This document shows positions 24,754-33,706 of a stretch of 64,000 nt of DNA, piece after piece. Position 1 is the first letter of the stretch; each line of letters begins with the position of its first letter. The notes under the pieces were generated by a model. That model searched no databases, was not told the origin of the DNA, and saw only the letters and a list, made by a program, of their open reading frames with translations. The DNA is from Cribrihabitans_A neustonicus (GTDB lineage: Bacteria; Pseudomonadota; Alphaproteobacteria; Rhodobacterales; Rhodobacteraceae): the NCBI RefSeq assembly GCF_048820895.1, contig NZ_JBMERQ010000009.1, forward strand, positions 54,820 to 118,819, given 5' to 3'. The position numbers and the translations under genes were made by a program.

Positions 24754-25659
24754 ATGCGCATCATCTTCATGGGAACGCCTGATTTCTCGGTGCCGGTGCT
24801 GGATGCGCTGGTGGAGGCGGGGCACGAGATTGCTGCCGTCTACTGTCAGCCCCCCCGGCCTGCGGGCCGCGGCAAGAAGGACCGTCCAACCGCCGTCCAC
24901 GCCCGCGCCGCGGCACTGGGGCTGGAAGTGCGGCACCCGGTTTCGCTGAAAGGCGCAGCGGAGCAGGAGGCATTTGCGGAGTTAGGGGCGGATGTGGCGG
25001 TGGTGGTGGCCTACGGGCTGATCCTGCCGCAGGCGGTGCTGGATGCACCGCGGCACGGTTGCCTGAACATTCATGCGAGCCTGCTGCCGCGCTGGCGCGG
25101 GGCGGCGCCGATCCACCGCGCCATCATGGCGGGCGACGCGGAGACCGGCGTCTGCATCATGCAGATGGAGGCCGGGCTCGACACCGGGCCGGTGCTCCTG
25201 CGCGCGGCCACCGCGATTGGCGCGGAAGAGACCACGGCCGGGCTGCATGACCGGCTGTCGGAGATGGGCGCGCGGCTGATCGTCGAGGCCCTGGCCCGCC
25301 TGCCGGAGCTGACACCCGAGGCGCAGCCGGAGGCCGGCGTCACCTATGCCGAAAAGATCGGCAAGGCCGAGGCACGGGTGGACTGGGGCCGCCCCGCGGC
25401 AGAGGTCGACCGGCAGATCCGGGGGCTCTCGCCCTTCCCGGGCGCCTGGTGCGAGATCGGCGGCCAGCGGGTGAAGCTCCTGGCCTCGCGGCTGGCGGAG
25501 GGGCGGGGCGCGCCGGGCGAGGTGCTGGACGATGCCCTCACCGTGGCCTGCGGCAGCGGCGCGGTCGTGCTGTTGCGCTTGCAGCGGTCGGGCAAAAGCG
25601 CGCAGGATCGTGAGGTGTTCCTGCGCGGCTTCCCGGTGGAGAAGGGCAGCCGCCTCTAG
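24754..25659 (+). CDS. fmt: Methionyl-tRNA formyltransferase
   Basis: 301 residues. Starts MRIIFMGTPDFSVPVLD, and has the formyl-transferase active-site loop HASLLPRWRGAAPI with the catalytic Asn-His-Asp set (NIHASLLP, and Asp in AGLDTGPVL). The C-terminal OB-like domain binds tRNA (SPFPGAWCEIGGQRVKL). It transfers formyl from 10-formyl-THF to Met-tRNA-fMet in the cytoplasm. ATG 24754 is chosen over 24700 because the family begins here. It lies 171 nt after the deformylase-like gene; that gap carries no other feature I can see. Confidence 0.95.
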   Translation: MRIIFMGTPDFSVPVLDALVEAGHEIAAVYCQPPRPAGRGKKDRPTAVHARAAALGLEVRHPVSLKGAAEQEAFAELGADVAVVVAYGLILPQAVLDAPRHGCLNIHASLLPRWRGAAPIHRAIMAGDAETGVCIMQMEAGLDTGPVLLRAATAIGAEETTAGLHDRLSEMGARLIVEALARLPELTPEAQPEAGVTYAEKIGKAEARVDWGRPAAEVDRQIRGLSPFPGAWCEIGGQRVKLLASRLAEGRGAPGEVLDDALTVACGSGAVVLLRLQRSGKSAQDREVFLRGFPVEKGSRL

Positions 25660-25677
25660 ATAGGTAGCGGAGGCAGC

Positions 25678-25914
25678 ATGTCCATTATCGCGCTTGTCAT
25701 CATCGGCGCCGCAGCGGGGTTCCTGGCAACCCGCCTGATGCGGGTGGAAACTGATATCGTCACCACCGTCGTGATCGGCATGGCGGGCGCGCTGATAGGC
25801 GGTCTTCTGCTGCGCGCGCTGCTGGCTGTCCTGGGATTTGCTGCCGGTTTCCTCGGCGCGCTTCTGGGGGCGCTGGCGCTGATCTGGTTCTGGCAGCGCT
25901 ACGTCCAGCGCTAG
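25678..25914 (+). CDS. Small membrane protein, GlsB/YeaQ/YmgE type
   Basis: 78 residues with about three membrane segments (IIALVIIGAAAGFLATRLM; TTVVIGMAGALIGGLLLRA; LLGALALIWFWQRYVQR). The GAxxGxLA and GMxGALIGG patterns fit the GlsB/YeaQ/YmgE (transglycosylase-associated) family, stress-linked inner-membrane proteins with no known enzymatic activity. It starts 18 nt after fmt on the same strand, so it is probably co-transcribed. GGAGGCAGC lies just before the ATG. Confidence 0.8.
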   Translation: MSIIALVIIGAAAGFLATRLMRVETDIVTTVVIGMAGALIGGLLLRALLAVLGFAAGFLGALLGALALIWFWQRYVQR

Positions 25915-25929
25915 CGCCGCCGGGACGGG

Positions 25930-26553
25930 TCAGCGGCGCGGCGGGCGGCTTCTGTAGACTGGCAGATGCCAGCCGAATGTGATTGACCCGGCGCGGAGCG
26001 TCCAGCAGACACCGGCGCAGGCGAGGAGAGCAATGCGCAGCTCCACCCCGGCCCCGATCGCCACCACCGCGGTGATCGCCCCCGCCATGGCGCAGGTGAT
26101 GTAAAGCTCGCCCTGCTTCAGCACCAGCGGCACCTCGTTGCAGACTACGTCGCGCATCAGTCCGCCGAGCGAGCCGGTCGCCATGCCCATCAGCACCACG
26201 ATCACCGGCCCTTTTCCCAGCGCAATCGCAACGCCGGTGCCCGCAGGCACGGCCACGGCGAGCGCAAAGCTGTCGAGCCAGACCACCCAGCGCAGGCGGC
26301 TTTCGACCAGATGAGCAGTGAAGAACACGATCACAGCGGCGAGGGTTGCGAGCAGGATATAGTTCGAATCGCCGATCCAGAACACCGGGTCGCGGTCCAG
26401 CAGGAGGTCGCGAACCGTGCCGCCGCCCACTGCGGTGAGGCAGGCGACAAAGGCAAAGCCCACAATGTCGAGCTGCGCGCGGCTCGCCACCAGCGCGCCG
26501 GTGAGCGCAAAGACCAGCACCGAGGCATAGTCCAGCAGGGTGAGGAAGCTCAT
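25930..26553 (-). CDS. TRIC-family cation channel (YicG/UPF0126)
   Basis: 207 residues, about seven membrane spans in two repeats. Each repeat has the family glycine-rich kink motif: AVGGGTVRDLLLDRDPVFWI in the first and TGSLGGLMRDVVCNEVPLVL in the second. Bacterial members form trimeric channels permeable to potassium or sodium; animal relatives counter calcium release. Position: convergent with the GlsB-like gene 16 nt away, and 28 nt from rnhA, which precedes it on the minus strand. Whether transport is the physiological role here is not known. Confidence 0.88.
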   Translation of the reverse strand: MSFLTLLDYASVLVFALTGALVASRAQLDIVGFAFVACLTAVGGGTVRDLLLDRDPVFWIGDSNYILLATLAAVIVFFTAHLVESRLRWVVWLDSFALAVAVPAGTGVAIALGKGPVIVVLMGMATGSLGGLMRDVVCNEVPLVLKQGELYITCAMAGAITAVVAIGAGVELRIALLACAGVCWTLRAGSITFGWHLPVYRSRPPRR

Positions 26554-26581
26554 GCGCCGCCACCGGGCCGTTTGGCCCGCC

Positions 26582-27046
26582 TCACTTGGAGCGCGCTTTC
26601 TTGAACGGGGCCATGCCCGCCCGTGCGAGTTCGTCCGCGCGCTCGTTCTCGGGGTGGCCTGCGTGGCCCTTGACCCACTCCCAGGTCACCTGGTGGCGGC
26701 TCTGCGCTTCGTCCAGGCGCTGCCAGAGCTCAACGTTTTTCACCGGCTTCTTGGCAGCGGTTTTCCAGCCATTCTTCTTCCAGCCGAAAATCCAGCCGGT
26801 AACGCCGTTCTTCACATAGGCCGAATCGGTCACTACGGTGATCTTCGAAGGCCGCGCCAGGCTTTCCAGCGCGTTGATCGCGGCCAGAAGCTCCATCCGG
26901 TTGTTCGTGGTCTCGGCCTCGCCGCCCTGAAGCTCGCGCTCCTTCACCACGGTGTCCCCGTCCATCGCGCGCAGCAGCACGCCCCAGCCGCCGGGGCCTG
27001 GATTGCCCGAGCAGGCGCCATCGGTATATGCAAACAAATCAGCCAT
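26582..27046 (-). CDS. rnhA: Ribonuclease HI
   Basis: 154 residues, the standard size. The four catalytic acids appear in their motifs: Asp in YTDGACSGNPGPGG, Glu in TTNNRMELLAAI, Asp in VVTDSAYVKNG, and the last Asp in ENERADELARAG, with the conserved His of KGHAGHPENE. It cuts the RNA strand of RNA-DNA hybrids (R-loops, primers). It is followed by the TRIC gene and preceded by ispH on the same strand, with a 180-nt gap in which I see no convincing gene. Confidence 0.95.
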   Translation of the reverse strand: MADLFAYTDGACSGNPGPGGWGVLLRAMDGDTVVKERELQGGEAETTNNRMELLAAINALESLARPSKITVVTDSAYVKNGVTGWIFGWKKNGWKTAAKKPVKNVELWQRLDEAQSRHQVTWEWVKGHAGHPENERADELARAGMAPFKKARSK

Positions 27047-27226
27047 GTCCGCTCCCTACACCGCTGCCCCGGCGGGCGCCAGAGTGCAGGCGCGCACGGC
27101 GGCGCTTGCAGGGAGAGACCGGCGCGAGGGAACAACACCGCCATCGCCGCCAACAGCACCGGAAGCCCCAGTCAGTCCATGGCGCGGTGCGCCATCGTCA
27201 CTCGTTTGCAGGCAGGCCTGCCGGAC

Positions 27227-28177
27227 TCATGCCGGCTGGCGCAGCACCCGCGGCACCTTGAATTCGACCCGTTCCACCGCGGTTTCCACCACCTCGACCG
27301 TCACGTCATAGCGGGCGCGGAAGGCGTCGATCACCTCGTTTACCAGAAGTTCCGGGGCCGAGGCGCCGGCGGTGATGGCGATGGAGCGGATACCCTCCAA
27401 CGCGCGCCAGTCGATGTTTTCGGCGCGCTGCACCAGCTGGGCGTAGCCGCAGCCGTTCTTGGCGCCGACTTCGACCAGGCGGCGCGAGTTCGACGAGTTC
27501 GGCGCACCCACGACCAGGAGCGCATCGGATTTCGGCGCCACCGCCTTCACCGCTTCCTGTCGGTTGGTGGTGGCGTAGCAGATGTCTTCCTTGTGCGGGC
27601 CCACGATCTCGGGGAAGCGGGCTTGGAGCGCGGCGACGATGTCCTTGGTGTCATCGACCGACAGCGTGGTCTGGGTAACGAAGGCGAGCCGCGCGGGGTC
27701 GCGCACCTCCACCGCGGCCACATCCTCGACAGTTTCCACCAAGAGCACCTCACCTTCGGGCAGCTGGCCCATGGTGCCGATGGTTTCCGGGTGGCCCTTG
27801 TGGCCGATCATAACCATCTGCAGCCCGTTCTCGGCATGGCGCTGCGCCTCGATATGCACCTTGGAGACAAGCGGGCAGGTGGCATCGACATAGATCATCT
27901 CCCGCGCCTCGGCCGCGGCGGGCACCGATTTCGGCACCCCGTGGGCGGAGAAGATCACCGGCCGGTCATCGGGGCATTCGTCCAGCTCCTCGACAAAGAC
28001 CGCGCCTTTCTCGCGCAGGCTGTCGACCACGTATTTGTTGTGCACGATCTCATGGCGGACATAGACCGGCGCGCCCCATTTTCCGATCGCCATCTCGACG
28101 ATCTTGATGGCGCGGTCAACGCCGGCGCAGAAGCCGCGCGGGGCGGCGAGGTAGAGGGTGAGGGGCGGCTTTGTCAT
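27227..28177 (-). CDS. ispH: 4-hydroxy-3-methylbut-2-enyl diphosphate reductase
   Basis: 316 residues, last step of the MEP isoprenoid pathway, making IPP and DMAPP with a [4Fe-4S] cluster. The three cluster cysteines are visible: PRGFCAGVDRAI near the start, DATCPLVSKVH, and EDICYATTNRQEA. The catalytic Glu lies in TTLSVDDT-region neighbours and the HGVPKSVP segment is typical. The product feeds ubiquinone, undecaprenyl and carotenoid synthesis. It diverges from a cytochrome c gene with 140 nt between starts. Identification is secure. Confidence 0.96.
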   Translation of the reverse strand: MTKPPLTLYLAAPRGFCAGVDRAIKIVEMAIGKWGAPVYVRHEIVHNKYVVDSLREKGAVFVEELDECPDDRPVIFSAHGVPKSVPAAAEAREMIYVDATCPLVSKVHIEAQRHAENGLQMVMIGHKGHPETIGTMGQLPEGEVLLVETVEDVAAVEVRDPARLAFVTQTTLSVDDTKDIVAALQARFPEIVGPHKEDICYATTNRQEAVKAVAPKSDALLVVGAPNSSNSRRLVEVGAKNGCGYAQLVQRAENIDWRALEGIRSIAITAGASAPELLVNEVIDAFRARYDVTVEVVETAVERVEFKVPRVLRQPA

Positions 28178-28317
28178 ACGGGTCTCCTTGCGGGCCAGAG
28201 GTAAGGCTTCCGGCGCGCGAGGTCCAGTCCCGGCGCGAGGTCACGGGGTTGTGACTGGAGCTTCCAGCGGCGGAAGGTTGCAGAAAGGCCTGCTTGGAAC
28301 TGAAGCGGGGAGCGGGC

Positions 28318-28779
28318 ATGAAAGCAATGCTGTTTGCGGCTGGTGCCGTACTGCTGGCGGGCGGAGCCTTTTTCTGGTCCGCGGATCGCGCCGCGCTGGC
28401 AGCGGGCGGCTTGCCTTATCAGGATCCCGCGGCGGTAGAGGAGGGGCGCAAGATCTACGCGGAATATTGCGCCAGCTGCCATGGGGCCGATCTGGAAGGC
28501 GAGCCCAACTGGCAGGAGCGCGATGAAGATGGCTACCTGCCTGCACCGCCGCATGATGAGACGGGGCATACTTGGCACCATTCGGACAGCCAGCTGCTGG
28601 CGATCACCAGGTTCGGGGTCGAGGCGCTGGCCGGCAACGGCTACCGCACACGCATGGGTGGCTACGAAGAGGTGCTGAGCGAAGCGCAGATGCTGGCGGT
28701 GCTAGCCTATATCAAGAGCCGCTGGCCTCAGCAGATCATCCAGCGCCACAACGAGATCAACGCGCTGGCGCAGCCCTGA
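28318..28779 (+). CDS. Class I c-type cytochrome
   Basis: 153 residues from ATG 28318. N-terminal hydrophobic segment (AMLFAAGAVLLAGGAFFW) serves as signal or anchor. The haem site CASCH is at 51-55, and Met113 in RTRMGGYEEVLSE is the likely axial ligand. It is a single-haem periplasmic electron carrier. The inserted tryptophan- and histidine-rich middle (DETGHTWHHSDSQLL) resembles cytochromes near copper proteins, but no partner oxidase or copper gene is next to it. It is divergent from ispH and followed by a hairpin terminator. Confidence 0.88.
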   Translation: MKAMLFAAGAVLLAGGAFFWSADRAALAAGGLPYQDPAAVEEGRKIYAEYCASCHGADLEGEPNWQERDEDGYLPAPPHDETGHTWHHSDSQLLAITRFGVEALAGNGYRTRMGGYEEVLSEAQMLAVLAYIKSRWPQQIIQRHNEINALAQP

Positions 28780-28818
28780 CCCGCACCGCGCTGAGACCGG
28801 CCGGCCCCTGACAAGCAA

Positions 28819-28853
28819 ATGGCGCAGGCCGGTGCACGCCGGGTCTGCGCCAT
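28819..28853. terminator. Bidirectional hairpin between cytochrome c and the NYN gene
   Basis: ATGGCGCAG (28819-28827) pairs with CTGCGCCAT (28845-28853). On plus it is followed by CGCTGTTTTG, and on minus by TTGCTTG. It suits termination of both convergent genes. Confidence 0.6.
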
Positions 28854-28912
28854 CGCTGTTTTGCCCGGGTCTCGCCGCCGGCGGCCTGCACGCAGCCGCG
28901 GGCGGCGGAAAA

Positions 28913-29485
28913 TCAGCCTTGCGCGGCTGCGGCCGAGCGCGGGTCGTTCTGTTCCCGAGGCGGGCGGCCGATAACGTCACGCAGCTCCTCCAGCTCGATG
29001 AAATTATCGGCCTGGCGGCGCAGATCGTCGGAGATCATCGGCGGCTGGCTGCGGATGGTGGAGACCACCGACACCCGCACGCCCTGGCGCTGCAGGCTGG
29101 CGATCAGCGGACGGAAGTCACCATCGCCGGAAAACAGCACGATATGGTCGACGCGCGGCGCCAGCTCCATGGCATCGACGGTCAGCTCGATATCCATGTT
29201 GCCCTTCACCTTGCGGCGGCCCATGCTGTCAGTGTATTCCTTGGCCGGTTTTGTGACCATGGTGAAGCCGTTGTAATGCAGCCAATCCACCAGCGGCCTG
29301 ATCGGGGAATACTCGTCGTTTTCCAATAGCGCCGTGTAATAAAACGCCCGCAACAGTTTGCCACGGCGCATGAATTCCTGCCGCAACAGCTTGTAGTCGA
29401 TATCGAACCCAAGCGCCTTGGCCGCGGCGTAGAGGTTCGATCCGTCTATGAACAGCGCAAGCCGTTCGTCCTTGTAAAACATCAA
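28913..29485 (-). CDS. NYN domain (LabA/DUF88-type) protein
   Basis: 190 residues. PIN-like NYN fold with conserved acids: FIDGSNLYAAAK (Asp14), MDIELTVDAMEL (Asp near 100), and LFSGDGDFRPLI (Asp near 125). These acids build the metal site of RNases in this superfamily, so it is a likely ribonuclease or RNA-binding protein. Close relatives are LabA/Limkain-type proteins widely conserved in alphaproteobacteria, role unsettled. It diverges from folK (134 nt between starts). An alternative start one codon later (29482) is equally possible. Confidence 0.88.
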   Translation of the reverse strand: MMFYKDERLALFIDGSNLYAAAKALGFDIDYKLLRQEFMRRGKLLRAFYYTALLENDEYSPIRPLVDWLHYNGFTMVTKPAKEYTDSMGRRKVKGNMDIELTVDAMELAPRVDHIVLFSGDGDFRPLIASLQRQGVRVSVVSTIRSQPPMISDDLRRQADNFIELEELRDVIGRPPREQNDPRSAAAAQG

Positions 29486-29619
29486 ATTTGTCCTTCCGGT
29501 CGGCCCGCTTAAGCTCTGGTTCCGTGAGTGAATGACTGAAATCGGCTAAACGGGTGGACTTAATGTATGTTATTTGCCATCTGCCGCAAGGGCGGTGGCA
29601 TTCAGAAACAGGGTCAAAA

Positions 29620-30189
29620 ATGACCGGATACCGGACAAAATCACTCATCGCACTCGGCGGTAATATGCCTGCTGACGCTAGGGTGCCTCAGGTTACGCTG
29701 TCAATGGCGGTCGCAGCGCTGGCGCAGCCGGGCATCGTCCTGCGGGCGGTGTCGCGGTTCTTCCGCACGCCCTGCTTTCCCGCCGGGACCGGGCCGGACT
29801 ATGTGAACGCCGCGGTGGAGGTGGAAAGCACGCTCAGCGCGGAAGAACTGCTGGAACGGCTGCATGCGGTGGAAGCGCGTTTTGCCCGGGTGCGCGCCGA
29901 GCGCTGGGGGCGGCGCACACTGGATCTGGACCTGATCGATCACGGCGGCGCGGTGCGCCCCGACGCGGCCGGTTTTGCCCGCTGGCAGGGGCTGCCACTG
30001 GAACGGCAGATGCAGGAGGCACCGGGCGAGCTGATCCTGCCGCATCCGCGGATCCAGGACCGTGGCTTCGTGCTGGTGCCGCTCTGCGATATCCGCCCCG
30101 ATTGGCGCCATCCGGTTCTGCATCAGAGCGCCGCCGCACTGCTTGCCTCCCTGCCGCCCTCGGAAACCGCCGGGATCGTTCCGCTGTAG
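29620..30189 (+). CDS. folK: HPPK, 6-hydroxymethyl-7,8-dihydropterin pyrophosphokinase
   Basis: 189 residues from ATG 29620. Begins with IALGGNMP, then has RFFRTPCFPAG and DYVNAAVEVES, typical of HPPK substrate contacts, and the catalytic metal motif RRTLDLDLIDHGG, followed by LPHPRIQDRGFVLVPL. It transfers pyrophosphate from ATP to the pterin in folate synthesis. Longer in-frame starts overlap the promoter region. rpoZ follows 92 nt later on the same strand. Confidence 0.94.
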   Translation: MTGYRTKSLIALGGNMPADARVPQVTLSMAVAALAQPGIVLRAVSRFFRTPCFPAGTGPDYVNAAVEVESTLSAEELLERLHAVEARFARVRAERWGRRTLDLDLIDHGGAVRPDAAGFARWQGLPLERQMQEAPGELILPHPRIQDRGFVLVPLCDIRPDWRHPVLHQSAAALLASLPPSETAGIVPL

Positions 30190-30281
30190 CGATTTCGCTG
30201 CGGCATTTTCTGGTCTTGTCAAGAGAAACATTTGAGCGTACATCTCTGCGCTCCGGACCCACAATACTTGGAGAGTCGTTC

Positions 30282-30635
30282 ATGGCCCGCGTGACGGTTG
30301 AAGATTGCGTCGACAAGGTTCCCAACCGGTTTGAGCTGGTTATGCTGGCGGCACACCGCGCCCGCGAGATCTCGGCCGGAGCCGAGCTGACCGTGGACCG
30401 CGACAACGACAAGAACCCGGTTGTCTCGCTGCGCGAGATCGCCGAGGAAACCCAGAGCGCCGACGCCCTGCGCGAGCGCCTGATCGAGGCCAACCAGACC
30501 CAGATCGAGGTGGACGAGCCGGAAGAGGATTCCATGGCCTTGCTGATGGGCGGCGAGAGCGACAAGCCGGCCGAAGACGACATGTCGGAAGAGAAGCTCC
30601 TGCGCGCACTGATGGAGGCCCAGGGGCAGGGCTGA
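30282..30635 (+). CDS. rpoZ: RNA polymerase omega subunit
   Basis: 117 residues beginning MARVTVEDCVDKVPNRFELV, with LAAHRAREISAGAE and the DKNPVVSLREIAEE stretch, all diagnostic. The acidic C-terminal tail (EEPDE-type, EEDSMALL and beyond) is the longer alphaproteobacterial form. Omega helps assemble beta' and is part of the ppGpp binding site 1. The neighbour rel, which makes ppGpp, starts 36 nt later, so the two are probably co-expressed. This coupling is a conserved order in proteobacteria. Confidence 0.96.
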   Translation: MARVTVEDCVDKVPNRFELVMLAAHRAREISAGAELTVDRDNDKNPVVSLREIAEETQSADALRERLIEANQTQIEVDEPEEDSMALLMGGESDKPAEDDMSEEKLLRALMEAQGQG

Positions 30636-30671
30636 TTTGCCGCGACGGACAATTGAGGCTGCGGACCGGAC

Positions 30672-32804
30672 ATGATTTCGCCTGATGACCTGATTGAACT
30701 GGTCCGCAACTACAATCCGAAAGCCAATGCGTCCCGGATTGCCGAGGCCTATGCCTTCGGGGCGCAGATGCACGAAGGGCAGTACCGCCATTCCGGCGAG
30801 CCCTATTTCACGCATCCGGTCGCGGTGGCCGCGATCCTGACCGAACAGCGGCTGGATGATGCGACCATCATCACCGCGCTTCTGCACGACACCATCGAAG
30901 ACACCAAAGCCTCTTACGAGGAGGTTGCGCGCCGCTTTGGCGATGAAGTGGCAATGCTCGTCGATGGCGTCACCAAGCTGACCAACCTGCAACTCTCGAG
31001 CCGGGAAACCAAGCAGGCGGAGAACTTCCGCAAGCTGTTCATGGCGATGTCCAAGGATTTGCGGGTGATCCTGGTGAAGCTGGCCGACCGGCTCCACAAC
31101 ATGCGCACCATCAAGGCGATGCGGCCGGAGAAGCAGGCCCAGAAGGCGCGCGAGACGATGGACATCTACGCGCCGCTGGCAGGCCGCATGGGCATGCAGT
31201 GGATGCGCGAGGAGCTTGAAGATCTGGCGTTCCGGGTGCTCAATCCCGAGGGCCGCCAGTCGATCATCCGCCGCTTCGTCACCCTGCAGCGCGAAACCGG
31301 CGATGTGATTCACCGCATCACTGGCGACATGCGAACCGAGCTGGAGAAGGCAGGTATCGAAGCCGAAGTCTTCGGCCGCGCCAAGAAGCCCTATTCGATC
31401 TGGCGCAAGATGCAGGCCAAGGACCAGGGCTTCTCGCGGCTGTCCGACATCTACGGTTTCCGCGTTATCACCGGGTCCGAAGAAGACTGCTACTTGGCGC
31501 TTGGCGCCATTCACCAGCGCTGGCGCGCGGTGCCCGGCCGGTTCAAGGACTACATCAGCCAGCCGAAATCCAACGGCTACCGTTCCATCCACACCACCGT
31601 GTCAGGCCGCGACGGCAAGCGGGTGGAGGTGCAGATCCGCACCCGCCAGATGCATGACGTGGCTGAAACCGGAGTGGCGGCGCATTGGTCCTACCGCGAC
31701 GGGGTGCGCACCGAGAACCCGTTTGCCGTCGATCCTGCGAAGTGGATCGCGTCGCTCACTGAACAGTTCGACGCCGAGGAGGACCACGACGAATTCCTCG
31801 AGGCGGTGAAGCTGGAGATGTACTCCGACCAGGTGTTCTGCTTCACCCCGAAGGGCGAGGTGATCAAGCTGCCCAAGGGGGCAACGCCGATCGACTTTGC
31901 CTACGCCATCCACACCCGCATCGGCCATGCCTGCGTCGGCGCCAAGGTGGACGGCATCCGGGTGCCCTTGTGGACCCGGCTCAGGAACGGCCAGTCGGTC
32001 GAGGTGATCACCGCCGAGGGCCAGACCCCGCAGGCAAGCTGGCTGGAGATCGCCACCACCGGCAAGGCCCGCACGTCGATCCGGCGCGCCCTGCGCGAAG
32101 CCGACCGGGCGCGGTTCGTGAAGCTGGGCCACGAGCTGGCGCGTTCGGCTTTTGAGCATGTCGGGCGCAAGGCCACCGACAAGGCGCTGGAAACCGCCGC
32201 TCGGGCGCTGCGCGTGGGCAGCGTGGACGAACTGCTGTCGCGGCTCGGCGCCGCGGTGATCACCGCCCATGACGTGGTGCAGTCGGTCTACCCCGAGCTG
32301 ACCACGGGCAAGGGCGACGAGGTCTCCCCGCGCCGCGCAGTGATCGGCCTGCAGCCGGGCCAGAGCTTCGAGCGCGCGCCCTGCTGCCAGCCTCTGCCGG
32401 GCGAGCGCATCATCGGCATCACCTACCGCGGCCGCGGCGTGGTGGTGCATACCGCCGATTGCGACAAGCTGGGCGAGTTCGAGGACCAGCCGGAGCGCTG
32501 GGTCGACGTGCATTGGCACAGCGGCACCCACCCGGCGGCCTATGGCACCACGCTGGAACTGACCATCGGCAACGATGCCGGCGTTCTGGGGCGTATTTGC
32601 ACATTGATCGGCGAGAAAAAGGCCAATATCTCGGACCTTGAATTTGTCGACAGGAAACCGGACTTTTACCGGCTTATGGTCAACGTGGAGCTGCGGGATG
32701 TGGAACAGCTGCACTCGCTGATGCTGACGCTGGAGGCGGAAAGCGATGTCGCCGCGGTGGCGCGGTTCCGGGAAAAGCCGGAGCGGCGGTTCACGCCGGG
32801 ATAG
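30672..32804 (+). CDS. rel: Bifunctional (p)ppGpp synthetase/hydrolase
   Basis: 710 residues, full-length RSH protein. HD hydrolase domain about 25-200 (the EPYFTHPVAVAAIL segment, LLHDTIEDT as the metal motif), synthetase domain about 235-370 (RLSDIYGFRVI, PKSNGYRSIHTTV), TGS about 385-450 (EVIKLPKGATPIDFAYAIH), and a C-terminal ACT domain (LELTIGNDAGVLGRICTLIG). Both catalytic halves look intact, so it can make and degrade the alarmone. It is probably the sole long RSH, as is usual in alphaproteobacteria; this is inferred from family knowledge. Confidence 0.95.
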   Translation: MISPDDLIELVRNYNPKANASRIAEAYAFGAQMHEGQYRHSGEPYFTHPVAVAAILTEQRLDDATIITALLHDTIEDTKASYEEVARRFGDEVAMLVDGVTKLTNLQLSSRETKQAENFRKLFMAMSKDLRVILVKLADRLHNMRTIKAMRPEKQAQKARETMDIYAPLAGRMGMQWMREELEDLAFRVLNPEGRQSIIRRFVTLQRETGDVIHRITGDMRTELEKAGIEAEVFGRAKKPYSIWRKMQAKDQGFSRLSDIYGFRVITGSEEDCYLALGAIHQRWRAVPGRFKDYISQPKSNGYRSIHTTVSGRDGKRVEVQIRTRQMHDVAETGVAAHWSYRDGVRTENPFAVDPAKWIASLTEQFDAEEDHDEFLEAVKLEMYSDQVFCFTPKGEVIKLPKGATPIDFAYAIHTRIGHACVGAKVDGIRVPLWTRLRNGQSVEVITAEGQTPQASWLEIATTGKARTSIRRALREADRARFVKLGHELARSAFEHVGRKATDKALETAARALRVGSVDELLSRLGAAVITAHDVVQSVYPELTTGKGDEVSPRRAVIGLQPGQSFERAPCCQPLPGERIIGITYRGRGVVVHTADCDKLGEFEDQPERWVDVHWHSGTHPAAYGTTLELTIGNDAGVLGRICTLIGEKKANISDLEFVDRKPDFYRLMVNVELRDVEQLHSLMLTLEAESDVAAVARFREKPERRFTPG

Positions 32805-32846
32805 GCCGCTGACGCGCCAGCCGGAAACTGGGAAGGACGGACGGCT

Positions 32847-33638
32847 TTGGTTTTCAGGCGCCGGGACAGACGCCCGCCCCTGCGTGCGGTGGCGGATTTC
32901 TTCTGGCCCCGCGGCGGCTGGGGCCGGGCCTTCCTGTACGTGCAGCACAGGGTCCGCCGCCTGCCCGATTCGCCCGAACGTATCGCCCGCGGCATCTGGG
33001 CCGGAGTTTTCACCACCTTCACGCCTTTCTACGGGCTGCATTTCGTGGTTGCGGCGCTGATCGCGCGGCTGATGAATGGCAATATCCTCGCGGCTCTGAG
33101 CGCCACTTTCTTCGGCAATCCGCTCACTTATGTGCCGATTGGGGTGGCGGCGCTGCAGACCGGCCACTGGCTGTTGGGCACCGAGTTCGACAAGGATGTC
33201 GACAAGTCCCTGGTAGGGAAGTTCTTTGCCGCCGGTGCGGACCTGAAGGACAACCTCTTTGCGCTGTTCATGGACCGGCCTGCGGACTGGCAGGGGCTGC
33301 TGCTGTTTTTCGATGAGGTGTTCTACCCCTACATGATCGGCGGCATCCTCCCCGGCATGATTAGCGCGACTGTATGCTACTTCCTCAGCCTGCCGGTGAT
33401 CCGGGTCTACCAGCAGCGCCGCCGCGCCCGTATCAAGGCCAAGTTCGACGCCATCATGCAGCGCGCGGAACTCGCCTCCGGTCCGGTTTCAGGCCGGGCT
33501 GCGGCCCCGGCGCCGCAGGCGCAGGAAGGTGCCACGGCAGCGGTCAACCCGCCCCCCGCCGCCCCTTCGAAGCTGGCGCCCGGCACCGCACCGGAAGCGC
33601 CGCGCGCCGCAGGCGGGCGCAACCGGGAAGCCGGATAG
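32847..33638 (+). CDS. DUF2062 membrane protein
   Basis: 263 residues from TTG 32847 (GGAAGGA lies about 10 nt upstream; no ATG available near the family start). The DUF2062 core has SPERIARGIWAGVFTTFTPF, membrane segment LHFVVAALIARLMNGNI, FFGNPLTYVP and a second span (PYMIGGILPGMISATVCYFL). The C-terminal 60 residues are proline/alanine-rich and probably disordered. Function is unknown across the family; it sits 42 nt after rel, probably in the same operon, and before pdxJ. Confidence 0.87.
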   Translation: MVFRRRDRRPPLRAVADFFWPRGGWGRAFLYVQHRVRRLPDSPERIARGIWAGVFTTFTPFYGLHFVVAALIARLMNGNILAALSATFFGNPLTYVPIGVAALQTGHWLLGTEFDKDVDKSLVGKFFAAGADLKDNLFALFMDRPADWQGLLLFFDEVFYPYMIGGILPGMISATVCYFLSLPVIRVYQQRRRARIKAKFDAIMQRAELASGPVSGRAAAPAPQAQEGATAAVNPPPAAPSKLAPGTAPEAPRAAGGRNREAG

Positions 33639-33706
33639 GGCTTGCCCTTCCTGCCCTTGCGTCTAGTGTTCTGCGCAAAGGGCTACCAATTTCAGGACTT
33701 GACGAT

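Noticed and set aside
27047..27226. Possible small hydrophobic gene between ispH and rnhA
   Set aside because: The frame runs on into rnhA in another phase, has no ribosome binding site and an arginine- and proline-rich tail.
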